Shown here one piece after another: positions 8,167-15,900 of a stretch of 30,466 bases of DNA. Where the stretch lies: contig JBBINH010000042.1 in the NCBI GenBank assembly GCA_037443945.1, forward strand, positions 1 through 30,466, in the 5' to 3' direction. Source of the DNA: SSF26 sp037443945. GTDB lineage: Bacteria > Chloroflexota > Anaerolineae > J102. Both the position numbers and the translations under genes were made by a program. Each line of letters begins with the position of its first letter. Positions within the stretch are counted from its first letter, which is position 1. The notes below the pieces were generated by a model. It saw only the letters and a list, made by a program, of their open reading frames with translations, had not been told where the DNA came from and searched no databases.

Positions 8167-8694
8167 AGCCTCAGGCTCCCCTTCCTCCGCTTCCCACCAG
8201 GCCAGAGTGTTGAAGGTGATCGGGCAAAAAGCCGCCGTCTCGACCCAGACGGCCAGTCGCTCGACCGGATCGGCGCCCACAGCCTGGGGGAAATCCCGGC
8301 AAGGTTGGGGTCGATGGGGATAGACCGTACAGAGACGGCCATCATGGAAGGGACAGGGGGCGGGCAACAGCCAGACCTGGTCGACCTCGGCCGCGCCGGG
8401 CCACATGGGTCGCAGAAAGCGGCGGCGTAAGCCGGCCACGCTCAACCCCAAGCCGGCCGCCAGGCGCGTGGCATCGGCCTCGTCCACCACGGGTCCCGTG
8501 TGCCGACAGCAGCGGCCACAGGCGGTGCAGTCGATGCGAGCCATCACGGCGGTCAGCAAGGCGGCCAGGCGCTCCGCCAGACCGGCTTCACCCGCCTGCA
8601 ACCGCGGGACCAGCCGCCGATAAAGCAGCCCAAAGCGGGCGGCGATCTGCGGGTCAAGGGCATCGGGATCGGTGACCAGGTCGGGCCATGCCAT
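8050..8694 (-). CDS. YkgJ-family cysteine-cluster protein
   Basis: The 214-residue protein has the YkgJ (formerly UPF0153) Cys signature: C56-x2-C59-x2-CC62/63 in CTACGRCCRHTG, then C114, C122 and C132 in CPFHDGRLCTVYPHRPQPCRDFP. Such proteins are thought to bind a metal or Fe-S cluster; the reaction is unknown. It starts 8 bases after the SURF1 stop and is probably the last gene of the copper/oxidase operon, which makes a metal-handling role plausible (inference). The recognisable family ends near ITFNTLAWWE; the remaining ~40 residues are encoded by the antisense of the carboxylase gene's 3' end and look like an accidental extension. Confidence 0.85.
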   Translation of the reverse strand: MAWPDLVTDPDALDPQIAARFGLLYRRLVPRLQAGEAGLAERLAALLTAVMARIDCTACGRCCRHTGPVVDEADATRLAAGLGLSVAGLRRRFLRPMWPGAAEVDQVWLLPAPCPFHDGRLCTVYPHRPQPCRDFPQAVGADPVERLAVWVETAAFCPITFNTLAWWEAEEGEPEASHAEDAVGGRFDGRVVAHGEGQGQNPTGFGGDEDAVVP

Positions 8695-8702
8695 CGTCGT
8701 CT

Positions 8703-9428
8703 TCAGCTCGTCTTACCGGTCTCGATCCGCCACACTTGGACCCCATAAACCACCGGCACGACCACGGCGAAGAGGAACCACTGGATGGCATAGCCCAGGT
8801 GTGGGCCTTCGTCGAGGATGATCTCAGGAGGGTTGCGGAACGGCGGCCCTGTAGGCGGGTCGTCCGGGAGCAAGGCCAGGTAAAACGGCAGCAGCTCGTA
8901 GGGCATTTGGGCCTGAAGGGCGGCAATATCCAGACGATACCATTCCCGTTGCGGGCTCGGGGGTACGGTGGCCCCGGCCGGCCGGGGATCTTCCGGCTCG
9001 ATACGGCCTTGCCATGTGCCCTCGGGCGGTTCATTCCACCTTGCCACCTGTTCGGGCGAGGCGGCATCAAAGGGGATCCAGCCGCGATCGACCAAGACGG
9101 CCCGTTGGCTGCCGGCGATACGCACCGGCGTCAGCAGATGATAGCCCGGCTGATTGCCGTAGAACTTGTTCTTGAGCAGGATTTGATGCTCGAAGTCATA
9201 CATGCCCTTGACGACGGCCAGGCGATGGCGCAGCGCATGGGCATCCAGGTTTGTTTCCTCGCCGCTCAGGACCAGGGGCGGCGCGGCCAGGGCCGCCTGG
9301 GTCTGGGCGATGGCCGCCCGTTTGCCGGCCAGGCGATCCAACTGCCAAAAGCCCAACCGCACCATGACAACGGCGGCGACGAGAACAAGCAGGGTAGAGG
9401 GTAACCAACGACGGCGGAAGAGGAACAC
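8703..9428 (-). CDS. SURF1-family cytochrome c oxidase assembly protein
   Basis: This 241-residue membrane protein has the SURF1 layout. An N-terminal membrane helix (about residues 9-24) runs into the family motif GFWQLDRLAGKRA, a soluble loop contains PGYHLLTPVRI and VLVDRGWIPFD, and a second helix near the C-terminus (IQWFLFAVVVPVVYG) is followed by a short tail. SURF1 (Shy1) helps insert heme a into subunit I of aa3-type oxidases. GTG 9428 is chosen because AAGGAG lies nine bases upstream; the frame extends further upstream without a better start. It begins 14 bases after the Fe-S membrane protein gene, in the same operon as a CuA copper chaperone. Confidence 0.9.
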   Translation of the reverse strand: MFLFRRRWLPSTLLVLVAAVVMVRLGFWQLDRLAGKRAAIAQTQAALAAPPLVLSGEETNLDAHALRHRLAVVKGMYDFEHQILLKNKFYGNQPGYHLLTPVRIAGSQRAVLVDRGWIPFDAASPEQVARWNEPPEGTWQGRIEPEDPRPAGATVPPSPQREWYRLDIAALQAQMPYELLPFYLALLPDDPPTGPPFRNPPEIILDEGPHLGYAIQWFLFAVVVPVVYGVQVWRIETGKTS

Positions 9429-9442
9429 CGGTCTAGGCTCCT

Positions 9443-10867
9443 TCAACCGCCCAGGGCGCTGCCGCGCATTTCCATGGGCGAGGAAAAGATGAGGACGGCC
9501 GCTACGGCCATGAGGACGAGCAGTACCACCCACGGGATCATAACCGTTGTCCCTTGCGCACCGAAGTGACGTCGGTTACGCTCGCCCAAAACGTACAGGC
9601 TAACCAACAGACCGATGAGGACGATGGCCAGCTCGATGGGCCGCAACCAGGCCATCGGGACAAGAGGGCCGAGTTGCCAGGCCGGTTGCAGCCCGGCGAA
9701 GGTCACGCCGTGGTCAAGAAGGAATTGCTGGGTCAGCGGGATGACGGCCAACGCCGCCGTGGCGAAATGGAAGCCGTAGTGGGCCAGCCAGATGGCTACG
9801 GCCAACGGCATCACCGCCGGCACAAAACGGGCCAGACTCAGCCGCAAGGGCTCGTCCCGGCCGGCCAGGTGACGGCTCAACGCCGCCACGCCCAGGCCGA
9901 GCACCGTCGGCAAAACCAGATCGAGGACGGCCAAGACGAACAAGAGTAAAAGCCCCTCATCGGCCCACGGCAGGCGCACGGCCAACGCCGCCAACAGGCT
10001 GTAGATGGGCGATGTCATGGCAAAGGCATTGCTCAGGCCGATGAAAGCAAAAACCAGGGCCAGAAAACTCACATCCCAGCGCCGCGGCCAGGCATCGGCC
10101 ACGAGTTCCCGCCAGGGCGAACGGGTGGTCAGGGCCACGTTGTCATACGGACAGGCCCGGGCACAATCGAGACAAAAGAGGCAATCGCGATTCGAAGCTA
10201 GCAACGGTACAAACAGTTCGGTGCCGCAGCCGGAAACGGTCGTACTGCCGTTGACGCATTCCTTCCCGACACAGGTCCGACAGACCGTCGCCTGGCGGGC
10301 CGTTATCTGCAACGGTGAGACGGTAGCGGCGGCGAAGTTGAAAGAACCCAGCGGACACAGGTACTTGCAAAACGGCGATTCGGCAAACAAAGCCTCCAGC
10401 ACCCCGGCAGCCACGAAATAGGCTATCACCACCCAGGCCGTCAACCGGGGATCGGCCCACAGGTCGAGCCACTCGTAAAGCCAGAAAAACAGAACAAGCA
10501 GGGCGATGGCGGGCCACTTGTTGCGCAAAAGACGCGGCCAGCGCCGACCACGACGTCCGAACCAACGTGCCAGCGTGCGCAGCAGGGTAAAGGGGCAGCC
10601 CCAACAGAAGAGATTCCCGCAAAAGACCAGGGCCAGGATGACCAAGCCCCGATAGTGAACCCAAGCCAGGACGGTGGCAAAGTTGTAAGGCGCCAACGGC
10701 GGGCCGGTCAAACCGTCGTAGACCATTAACACGGCCAGCGCCAAAAGCGGACCCTGGCCGAGCAAGCGCCCCCAACGTCCCCGCAGGAGCGGCCCGAGCA
10801 CGGGTACATGGAGCAAGTCGAGTGACATGGCGCCAGACCGTTTCCGCACGTCTGGGCCTCGAACCAT
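9443..10867 (-). CDS. Polytopic [4Fe-4S] membrane protein, NapH/NosR/CcoG-like
   Basis: The 474-residue product has about ten hydrophobic segments. The paired CP motifs of the NapH/NosR/CcoG group are present (FCGNLFCWGCP and FCKYLCPLG), as are a CRTCVGKEC cluster and the classical ferredoxin motif CLFCLDCARACP. It is probably an inner-membrane electron carrier. CcoG is known to reduce Cu(II) during cbb3 oxidase assembly; the position between copper-binding proteins and SURF1 suggests the same task here (inference). Start choice is uncertain: the TAA of the upstream gene is followed four bases later by GTG 10870 and ATG 10867, which suggests translational coupling, while ATG 10828 begins the well-conserved part (MSLDLLHVP). 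Confidence 0.85.
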   Translation of the reverse strand: MVRGPDVRKRSGAMSLDLLHVPVLGPLLRGRWGRLLGQGPLLALAVLMVYDGLTGPPLAPYNFATVLAWVHYRGLVILALVFCGNLFCWGCPFTLLRTLARWFGRRGRRWPRLLRNKWPAIALLVLFFWLYEWLDLWADPRLTAWVVIAYFVAAGVLEALFAESPFCKYLCPLGSFNFAAATVSPLQITARQATVCRTCVGKECVNGSTTVSGCGTELFVPLLASNRDCLFCLDCARACPYDNVALTTRSPWRELVADAWPRRWDVSFLALVFAFIGLSNAFAMTSPIYSLLAALAVRLPWADEGLLLLFVLAVLDLVLPTVLGLGVAALSRHLAGRDEPLRLSLARFVPAVMPLAVAIWLAHYGFHFATAALAVIPLTQQFLLDHGVTFAGLQPAWQLGPLVPMAWLRPIELAIVLIGLLVSLYVLGERNRRHFGAQGTTVMIPWVVLLVLMAVAAVLIFSSPMEMRGSALGG

Positions 10868-10873
10868 CACGGC

Positions 10874-11275
10874 TTACGACCCGACCACGCGCAGGTCAAA
10901 GCGTTGCTGAAAGCTCCGTCCGTCCGGCAACTGCACCTGCACGATCACGAACCAATCGCCGGCCATGGTCCAACGGAAAGGGACGCGATACACGCCGTCA
11001 GGACCGGAAGCGGCCGTAGCCAGGACAGGCTGCATTCCGGCATGGGCCATATCCCCGCGAATGGCGAGTTTGGCATCGGGAATGGCCCGACCGTCGCTTG
11101 TCTTCAGGATGAAGATCAGCGTCGCCTCCCCAACCCGCGCCGGATCGGGCTCAACGGCCATGGTGAGGACCACATCGGCCGGAGGCGGCGCTACCTGGCG
11201 GCCGGCACGACTACACCCTGCCAACAGCCCCAGGAGGAGCAGAAAGCCGAGAAGCAAAAGGCGTCGGGATGACAT
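10874..11275 (-). CDS. YtkA/FixH-like lipoprotein
   Basis: The 133-residue product starts with a lipoprotein signal peptide (LLLLGLLAGC, lipidated Cys21) followed by one immunoglobulin-like domain. DPARVGEATLIFILKTSDGRAIPDAKLAIRGDMAHAGMQPV resembles the YtkA/CtpF-type domain often paired with copper chaperones and with FixH. A conserved MAHAGM near the middle could bind Cu(I). It should sit on the outer face of the membrane. ATG 11275 has a GAGGGG ribosome site four bases upstream, so the longer upstream frame is not used. The gene begins 7 bases after the PCuAC stop and is followed closely by the Fe-S membrane protein. Confidence 0.82.
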   Translation of the reverse strand: MSSRRLLLLGFLLLLGLLAGCSRAGRQVAPPPADVVLTMAVEPDPARVGEATLIFILKTSDGRAIPDAKLAIRGDMAHAGMQPVLATAASGPDGVYRVPFRWTMAGDWFVIVQVQLPDGRSFQQRFDLRVVGS

Positions 11276-11282
11276 CGCCCCC

Positions 11283-11771
11283 TCAATATTGCTCCGTGTG
11301 ACCGTGCTCCGTTTCCCCGGCCGCGCGCACCTCGGCCCGAACCTTGACCTCACCGGCCTTTTCGAAGCGCAGGGTCAATTCCACGCTCGTCCCCGGTTCC
11401 AACGTCTGCTGCAAACCCATCAGCATGATGTGCAATCCGCCCGGTTTGAGCTCGACCTGGCCTCCGGCCGGGATCACGAGGCGCTGGCCCGCAATCGGGC
11501 GCATCCGCATGATGTCTCCCTCCATGACCATCTCGTGTAGCTCGGTCATCTGGCTGACCGGAGTCATAGCACCGACCAGGGCATCGTCCTCCCGACCGGT
11601 GTTGCGGATGGTCATATAGGCCGCACTGACACCATCGGCCATCACCGTCGCCCGCACCCAGGGATTTTCAACGGATATGGTAGGGCCTTGCCCACCACGG
11701 CATCCGGCCACCGCCGCCATCACGGCCATCAACACAAGCATGAGAACGATTCGCAACGAAATACGAACCAT
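11283..11771 (-). CDS. PCuAC copper chaperone, lipoprotein
   Basis: The 162-residue protein has a lipoprotein signal (AAVAGC, Cys24) and one PCuAC (DUF461) cupredoxin-like domain. The Cu(I) ligands appear in the family order: His79 in TELHEM, Met90 in MRMRP, then His114 and Met116 in LHIML. The spacing H-x10-M fits the family; the second gap is two residues longer than the published consensus. PCuAC delivers Cu(I) to the CuA site of cytochrome c oxidase from outside the membrane. The C-terminus (ETEHGHTEQY) adds two His residues. ATG 11771 has AGGAG about nine bases upstream. It is the first gene of a five-gene operon under the promoter at 11929-11957. Confidence 0.93.
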   Translation of the reverse strand: MVRISLRIVLMLVLMAVMAAVAGCRGGQGPTISVENPWVRATVMADGVSAAYMTIRNTGREDDALVGAMTPVSQMTELHEMVMEGDIMRMRPIAGQRLVIPAGGQVELKPGGLHIMLMGLQQTLEPGTSVELTLRFEKAGEVKVRAEVRAAGETEHGHTEQY

Positions 11772-11817
11772 AAAAAATCTCTCCTATCAACCATGTTTTT
11801 CTGCGGACTCACTCGCC

Positions 11818-11879
11818 GTCGTCAGTCGTCTATAGGAGACCGAAAAATCCGTGACCGGTATTCCGACAGACCTGACGAC
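11818..11879 (-). other. Long-range inverted repeat in the PCuAC 5' leader
   Basis: Two perfect 8-bp arms, GTCGTCAG (11818-11825) and CTGACGAC (11872-11879), flank 46 bases in the ~150-base untranslated leader. A further self-complementary CCTCCGGAGG sits just upstream in the same leader. A leader this long and this paired could regulate expression, but I recognise no known riboswitch. Confidence 0.35.
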
Positions 11880-11928
11880 CGGGTTTATCGCCTCCGTCCT
11901 CCGGAGGAGGTTAAGAAGCCAGACCGTC

Positions 11929-11951
11929 ATTATAATGCAATTCATTGTAAT
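11929..11951. promoter_or_regulatory. AT-rich 23-bp inverted repeat across the -10/spacer (candidate Fur/Zur-type operator)
   Basis: Nine-base arms ATTATAATG and CATTGTAAT flank the five bases CAATT; eight of nine positions are complementary. The site covers the -10 hexamer and most of the spacer, the usual place for a repressor. The A/T-rich dyad resembles Fur-superfamily boxes (Fur, Zur, PerR), which would fit a metal-homeostasis operon. That assignment is inference; no regulator gene is in the window. Confidence 0.5.
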
Positions 11952-11957
11952 AAGCAA
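11929..11957 (-). promoter_or_regulatory. Strong sigma70-like promoter of the copper/oxidase operon
   Basis: On the minus strand TTGCTT (11957-11952), a 17-base spacer and a perfect TATAAT (11934-11929) form the best promoter in the window. Transcription would start near 11922, about 150 bases before the PCuAC start codon. Confidence 0.75.
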
Positions 11958-12097
11958 ACCCGGCAAGCGGTCGCAGGGCATTGCCAAATAAGCGGAAAAA
12001 GGGTGCCTGACCATCGATTTGGTGCAAGGTGCGGGTTTTGTGCTATTCTTGTACTATGCTTGTACAGCATCTGTCCAGATGATGCCGGACATGCCGT

Positions 12098-12130
12098 TTT
12101 CGTGAGGCATTTGATGCGTTCCTCACGAAA
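12098..12130 (+). repeat. Perfect 10-bp inverted repeat (hairpin)
   Basis: TTTCGTGAGG (12098-12107) is perfectly complementary to CCTCACGAAA (12121-12130) with a 13-base loop. No T-run follows on the plus strand, so it is not an ordinary intrinsic terminator. It sits just upstream of the second group of stems and may be part of one RNA. Confidence 0.6.
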
Positions 12131-12138
12131 GGATAACA

Positions 12139-12228
12139 GGGGGCAACCGCCCAACCCCGGCCGCCATTCCCGAAGGCCGCACCCGGTAGCCGTCATCGCC
12201 CCCGAGCCTGCCCATCCGGCAGGATGAC
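12139..12228 (+). ncRNA. Candidate structured RNA with pseudoknot-like pairing
   Basis: GGGGGC (12139-12144) can pair with GCCCCC (12198-12203), enclosing a CGGCC/GGCCG hairpin (12158-12179). GTCAT (12192-12196) can pair with ATGAC (12224-12228), enclosing CCTGCC/GGCAGG (12207-12223). The two long pairings cross, so they form either a pseudoknot or two exclusive folds. I do not recognise a known RNA family. High G+C makes chance stems common, hence the low confidence. Confidence 0.3.
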
Positions 12229-12301
12229 CCGGCCAGTCAGGAAGCAAGAAGGTTGTCGCTGATTCATCGACGCTTCCCGCACGTTCCTCAATAATAGAGA
12301 T

Positions 12302-12331
12302 TTGTAATTTTATATACATTTGTGATATAAG
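12302..12331 (+). promoter_or_regulatory. Promoter of the HD-GYP sensor gene
   Basis: TTGTAA (12302-12307), an 18-base spacer and TATAAG (12326-12331) with an upstream TG (extended -10) lie in an AT-rich patch. Transcription would start near 12338 and leave a leader of about 140 bases before ATG 12481. The leader can form small stems but matches no c-di-GMP riboswitch that I recognise. Confidence 0.6.
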
Positions 12332-12480
12332 ACTTGAGCGCATGGACAAGGATCGCGACCTGAGTGGTATCCGACAATGCCGTCTTTCGGGGATAGCCGG
12401 GCAGCAACGAGGGCGATTGAGATTCTGAGTCATCGTGGTCACATCGCTTTTCCACAATCCTTTCGACAAGGCACTCCAAG

Positions 12481-15400
12481 ATGAGCATTCGCACCAAGGT
12501 TTTACTCATTATTTTCGTTGTTTTCTTTATTTTATCAATAATATCTTATTTAGTTTCTCAAGATTTTATTTTGAGAAACATTGATATTATTGAAAGTAAA
12601 CATATACAGAATGACACACTTCGTCTGTTAACAATTTTATACGATGATATCAATAAAATTGATGTAATACTAGAAGATTGGGCTGCTTGGGATGATACGT
12701 ATCAATTCATTACTGACAAAAATCAGTATTATATTAAGTCAAATCTGGTAAATGTAACATTTCCCAATCTTGACATTGAACTGATGATTTTCCTGGATAA
12801 TACCGATCGGGTCGTTTTTGCCAAACGGATTGATCTGGCAAGCGAAGAAGAAGCCCCCATTCCGCCACGGTGGGCGGTTTTATGGGAGGCCGATAGCCCC
12901 CTTGTCGGTCACACCGATCCCACCGATCGGGTCAACGGCATCGTGATGCTGCCGGAAGGTCCGATGCTTGTCGCCTCCCAACCCATTGTCACCAGCGCCG
13001 GTGAGGGTCCTATCCGGGGAACGCTGATCATGGGGAGGCTTCTGGACGAAGCCGAAATCGCCGACTTAGCCCATAGGGCGCAGCTTTCCTTGCAGGTGTT
13101 CCCGTACAAGGCCGCGACAGTACCGGACGACGTGGCACATGCACGCACATTATGGCAGCGTCAGGGAGGGATTGTGGTGATCCCCCGGGACGAGAACCTC
13201 ATCTCCGGATACACCGTCATCAACGACATCCGCGGTCAACCGGCCTTGATCCTCCGCATCGATGCCCCTCGTGAGATGCGGGAGCAAGCCCGACTCGGTC
13301 TGCACGCCCTGGCTCTGGCCGTGTTCGGCACGGGCATCGGGATGACCCTGGTCACCTTGATGCTGCTCGAAGGGACCGTGATTCGCCGCCTGACCCGGCT
13401 CGAGCGTGCCATCCGCTGGATTGCCGGGCAAGGGAGTGCGGCGTCGCGCGTCCCGAGCCACGGCAACGATGAACTGAGCAGCCTGGCCCGCGGGGTCAAT
13501 ACCATGCTGGCAGCACTCGAACAGGCCCAGGCTCATCTCCAGGCCGGTGAGGAGCGCTATCGTTATATTTCCGAACTCATTTCCGATTATGCCTATGCGT
13601 TTCGGGTCGAGGAAGGGAACCGACTGGTACGCGAATGGGTTACCGATTCGTTCACACGTGTGACCGGTTACACACCGGCCGAGATCGAAGCGCGCGAGGG
13701 TTGGCGTACCCTCGTCCATCCCGACGATATGCCCATTGCCCTGGCTCGTGCCGAGCGCCTCTTCGCCGGGGAAACCGATGTCAGCGAATTCCGCATCGTT
13801 CGCAAGGACGGCGAGGTGCGATGGCTGCGCGATCATGCCCGCCCCGTCTGGGACCCCCAACAGGGTCGCGTGGTGCGCATCTACGGAGCCGCCCAGGATA
13901 TCACCGAGCGGCGAGAGAGCGAAAGACGGTACCGCACCCTCTTCGAAAGCGTCCCCGAGATCGTCTACGCGCTTTCACCCGAAGGGCACTTCACCCTGCT
14001 CAACCCGGCGTTCACCCGGATCACGGGTTGGCCGGTGGAAGCGTGGCTGGGGCGACCCTTCGACGAGTTGATCCATCCCGATGACCGCGAGCTGGCCCGG
14101 GCGGAATTTCGGCGGGCCTTGCGCGGCGAGACAAGCGCGTTCCGGCCTTTGCGGGTACTGAGTGCCACCGGCGACACCCTGATCCTGGAGGTCCTGGGCG
14201 TGGCCCAAAAACAAAACGGCCATATCACCGGCGTTACCGGTTTCGCCCATGACATCACCGCGCGTGTCCAGGCCGAAAAGGCCATGCAGCGCCATGTCCG
14301 GGAATTGGCGGCCGTCCACCGGGTGTCCACGGCACTACGGGTGGCGCAAACCCTGGATGAAGCCCTGAATATCCTGCTCGACGAAACCCTCGCGCTCCTT
14401 GGCAGTGAGGCCGGTGTCATCCGGCTTTATCACCCGGCTGCCCACGAGCTGCGCACGGCCGTGGTGCGCGGTTGGTTCGGAGAGCTCGCCGATCGGCCCT
14501 TGCCGCCCGGCAAGGGCATTGCCGGGCGGGTCTTCAGCGAGGGGCGCCCATATGGAATCGAGGATATCGCCACCAGTCCGCATCTGCTACCCGTTTTTCG
14601 GGCCAATACACCGGCAGGATGGCGCGGGGCAGCCGTGCCCATTCGTTCGGCCACCACCACGGAGGGCGTGCTGTTCGTCGGTATCCCTGCCCCCCGACAG
14701 TTCACCCCCGACGAACTGCGGCTTCTCGAGGCCCTAGCCGAGATGGCCGGCGCCACCATCCATCGCCTGCGCCTGCATGAGGAAACCCTGCGCCGGATTG
14801 ACCAGCTAGAAGCCCTCCAAATCATCGATCGGGCCATTACGGCCAGTCTCGATCTGCGGGTCTCGCTGGTGGTTTTGCTGGAACAGACCGTACTCCAGCT
14901 CGGCGTGGATGCGGCCGGCGTTTTGCTCTATGCCCCCCATCGCAATAGCCTGGACTACGCCGCCGGTCACGGTCTGCGTTCGCCCCTGTATCGGCACACG
15001 CATGTGCGTCTGGGCGAGGGCCTGACCGGGATGGCTGCCCTGGAGCAGCGCCTCCTCGTCGTTCCCGATCTGGCCCACACCGATTGGCCGTGGATGCGGG
15101 AAACGTTGTCACAGGCCGAGGGCTTTGTCGGCTATGCCGTGGCACCGCTGGTGGCCAAAGGTCAGCTCCAAGGCGTATTGGAGCTTTTCCACCGTTCGCC
15201 GTTGCGGCCGGATGAGGATTGGCTGCATTTCTTGCAGGCCTTGGCCCAACAGGCCTCCATTGCCGTCGACAATGCCCACCTCTTCAACAGGCTGCAGCGC
15301 TCGCACCAGGAGCTGACCATCGCTTACGATGCCACCATCGAAGGTTGGGCTCGCGCGCTTGAGCTGCGCGATCGCGAGACCGAAGGTCATACCCGCCGGG

Positions 15401-15882
15401 TGACCGAGATGACGCTATCACTGGCCCGCGCCGTGGGCATGGACGAAACGGAGCTGGTGCATGTGCGCCGGGGAGCCCTCCTGCACGATATCGGCAAGAT
15501 GGCCATCCCCGATGCCATCCTCTTCAAGCCGGGTCCACTCACCCCGGAGGAATGGACCGTGATGCGCCGGCATCCGCACTATGCCTTGCAGTTGCTTTCG
15601 CCTATCGCTTACCTGCAGCCGGCCCTGGACATACCCTACTGTCATCATGAACGCTGGGACGGCAGTGGCTATCCGCGCGGTCTCAAAGGCACCGAAATCC
15701 CGCTGGCCGCGCGTCTTTTTGCCGTGGTCGATGTCTTCGATGCCCTAACCAGTGAACGGCCCTATCGGCGGGCCTGGTCGCGGCAGGAGGCCCTGGAGTA
15801 CCTTCGGCAACAGGCCGGTCGGCAGTTCGACCCCGAGATCGTGGCCCTGTTCTTGCGCATGGCGCAAGAGGGGCAATGGTAA
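12481..15882 (+). CDS. Membrane sensor c-di-GMP phosphodiesterase (CHASE4-HAMP-PAS-PAS-GAF-GAF-HD-GYP)
   Basis: The 1133-residue protein runs as follows: membrane helix 7-27; extracytoplasmic CHASE4 domain about 45-230 with the signature DWAAWDDTY (66-74); second helix about 273-297; HAMP about 298-350; PAS 357-478 and PAS 481-600, both with the conserved D-I-T end; GAF 608-765; GAF 774-925; HD-GYP from about 950. The HD-GYP active site is complete: HDIGK (His1002-Asp1003), HH (1055-1056) and GYP (1063-1065) in WDGSGYPRGLKG. It should hydrolyse c-di-GMP in the cytoplasm in response to an external ligand. Codons 1-100 are about 27% G+C (82 of 300 bases), far below the rest of the gene. The start has AAGG nine bases upstream. 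Confidence 0.93.
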   Translation: MSIRTKVLLIIFVVFFILSIISYLVSQDFILRNIDIIESKHIQNDTLRLLTILYDDINKIDVILEDWAAWDDTYQFITDKNQYYIKSNLVNVTFPNLDIELMIFLDNTDRVVFAKRIDLASEEEAPIPPRWAVLWEADSPLVGHTDPTDRVNGIVMLPEGPMLVASQPIVTSAGEGPIRGTLIMGRLLDEAEIADLAHRAQLSLQVFPYKAATVPDDVAHARTLWQRQGGIVVIPRDENLISGYTVINDIRGQPALILRIDAPREMREQARLGLHALALAVFGTGIGMTLVTLMLLEGTVIRRLTRLERAIRWIAGQGSAASRVPSHGNDELSSLARGVNTMLAALEQAQAHLQAGEERYRYISELISDYAYAFRVEEGNRLVREWVTDSFTRVTGYTPAEIEAREGWRTLVHPDDMPIALARAERLFAGETDVSEFRIVRKDGEVRWLRDHARPVWDPQQGRVVRIYGAAQDITERRESERRYRTLFESVPEIVYALSPEGHFTLLNPAFTRITGWPVEAWLGRPFDELIHPDDRELARAEFRRALRGETSAFRPLRVLSATGDTLILEVLGVAQKQNGHITGVTGFAHDITARVQAEKAMQRHVRELAAVHRVSTALRVAQTLDEALNILLDETLALLGSEAGVIRLYHPAAHELRTAVVRGWFGELADRPLPPGKGIAGRVFSEGRPYGIEDIATSPHLLPVFRANTPAGWRGAAVPIRSATTTEGVLFVGIPAPRQFTPDELRLLEALAEMAGATIHRLRLHEETLRRIDQLEALQIIDRAITASLDLRVSLVVLLEQTVLQLGVDAAGVLLYAPHRNSLDYAAGHGLRSPLYRHTHVRLGEGLTGMAALEQRLLVVPDLAHTDWPWMRETLSQAEGFVGYAVAPLVAKGQLQGVLELFHRSPLRPDEDWLHFLQALAQQASIAVDNAHLFNRLQRSHQELTIAYDATIEGWARALELRDRETEGHTRRVTEMTLSLARAVGMDETELVHVRRGALLHDIGKMAIPDAILFKPGPLTPEEWTVMRRHPHYALQLLSPIAYLQPALDIPYCHHERWDGSGYPRGLKGTEIPLAARLFAVVDVFDALTSERPYRRAWSRQEALEYLRQQAGRQFDPEIVALFLRMAQEGQW

Positions 15883-15900
15883 GTGACGACCCGTCCTGCG

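Larger units (their letters stand above)
11958..12480. other. Non-coding region upstream of the HD-GYP sensor gene
   Basis: About 520 bases hold no convincing gene; the open frames across it have no protein-like composition, no start context and no recognisable domain. The stretch contains a direct repeat CTTGTAC-TATG-CTTGTAC near 12049-12066, a 10-bp hairpin at 12098-12130, a block of interlocking stems at 12139-12228, and an AT-rich promoter at 12302-12331. A weak promoter (TTGGTG with TATTCT near 12020-12050) could drive a small RNA rightward. These points suggest regulatory or RNA content rather than a lost gene. Confidence 0.5.

Noticed and set aside
11942..12469. 175-codon minus-strand frame in the large intergenic region
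   Set aside because: Irregular composition, many Cys, Arg and Pro, no start context, and it crosses the AT-rich promoter patch; not protein-like.
12338..12480. c-di-GMP (GEMM) riboswitch in the leader of the HD-GYP gene
   Set aside because: A GATAGCCGGGCAGC segment recalls one GEMM arm, but the other conserved blocks of the aptamer are absent.
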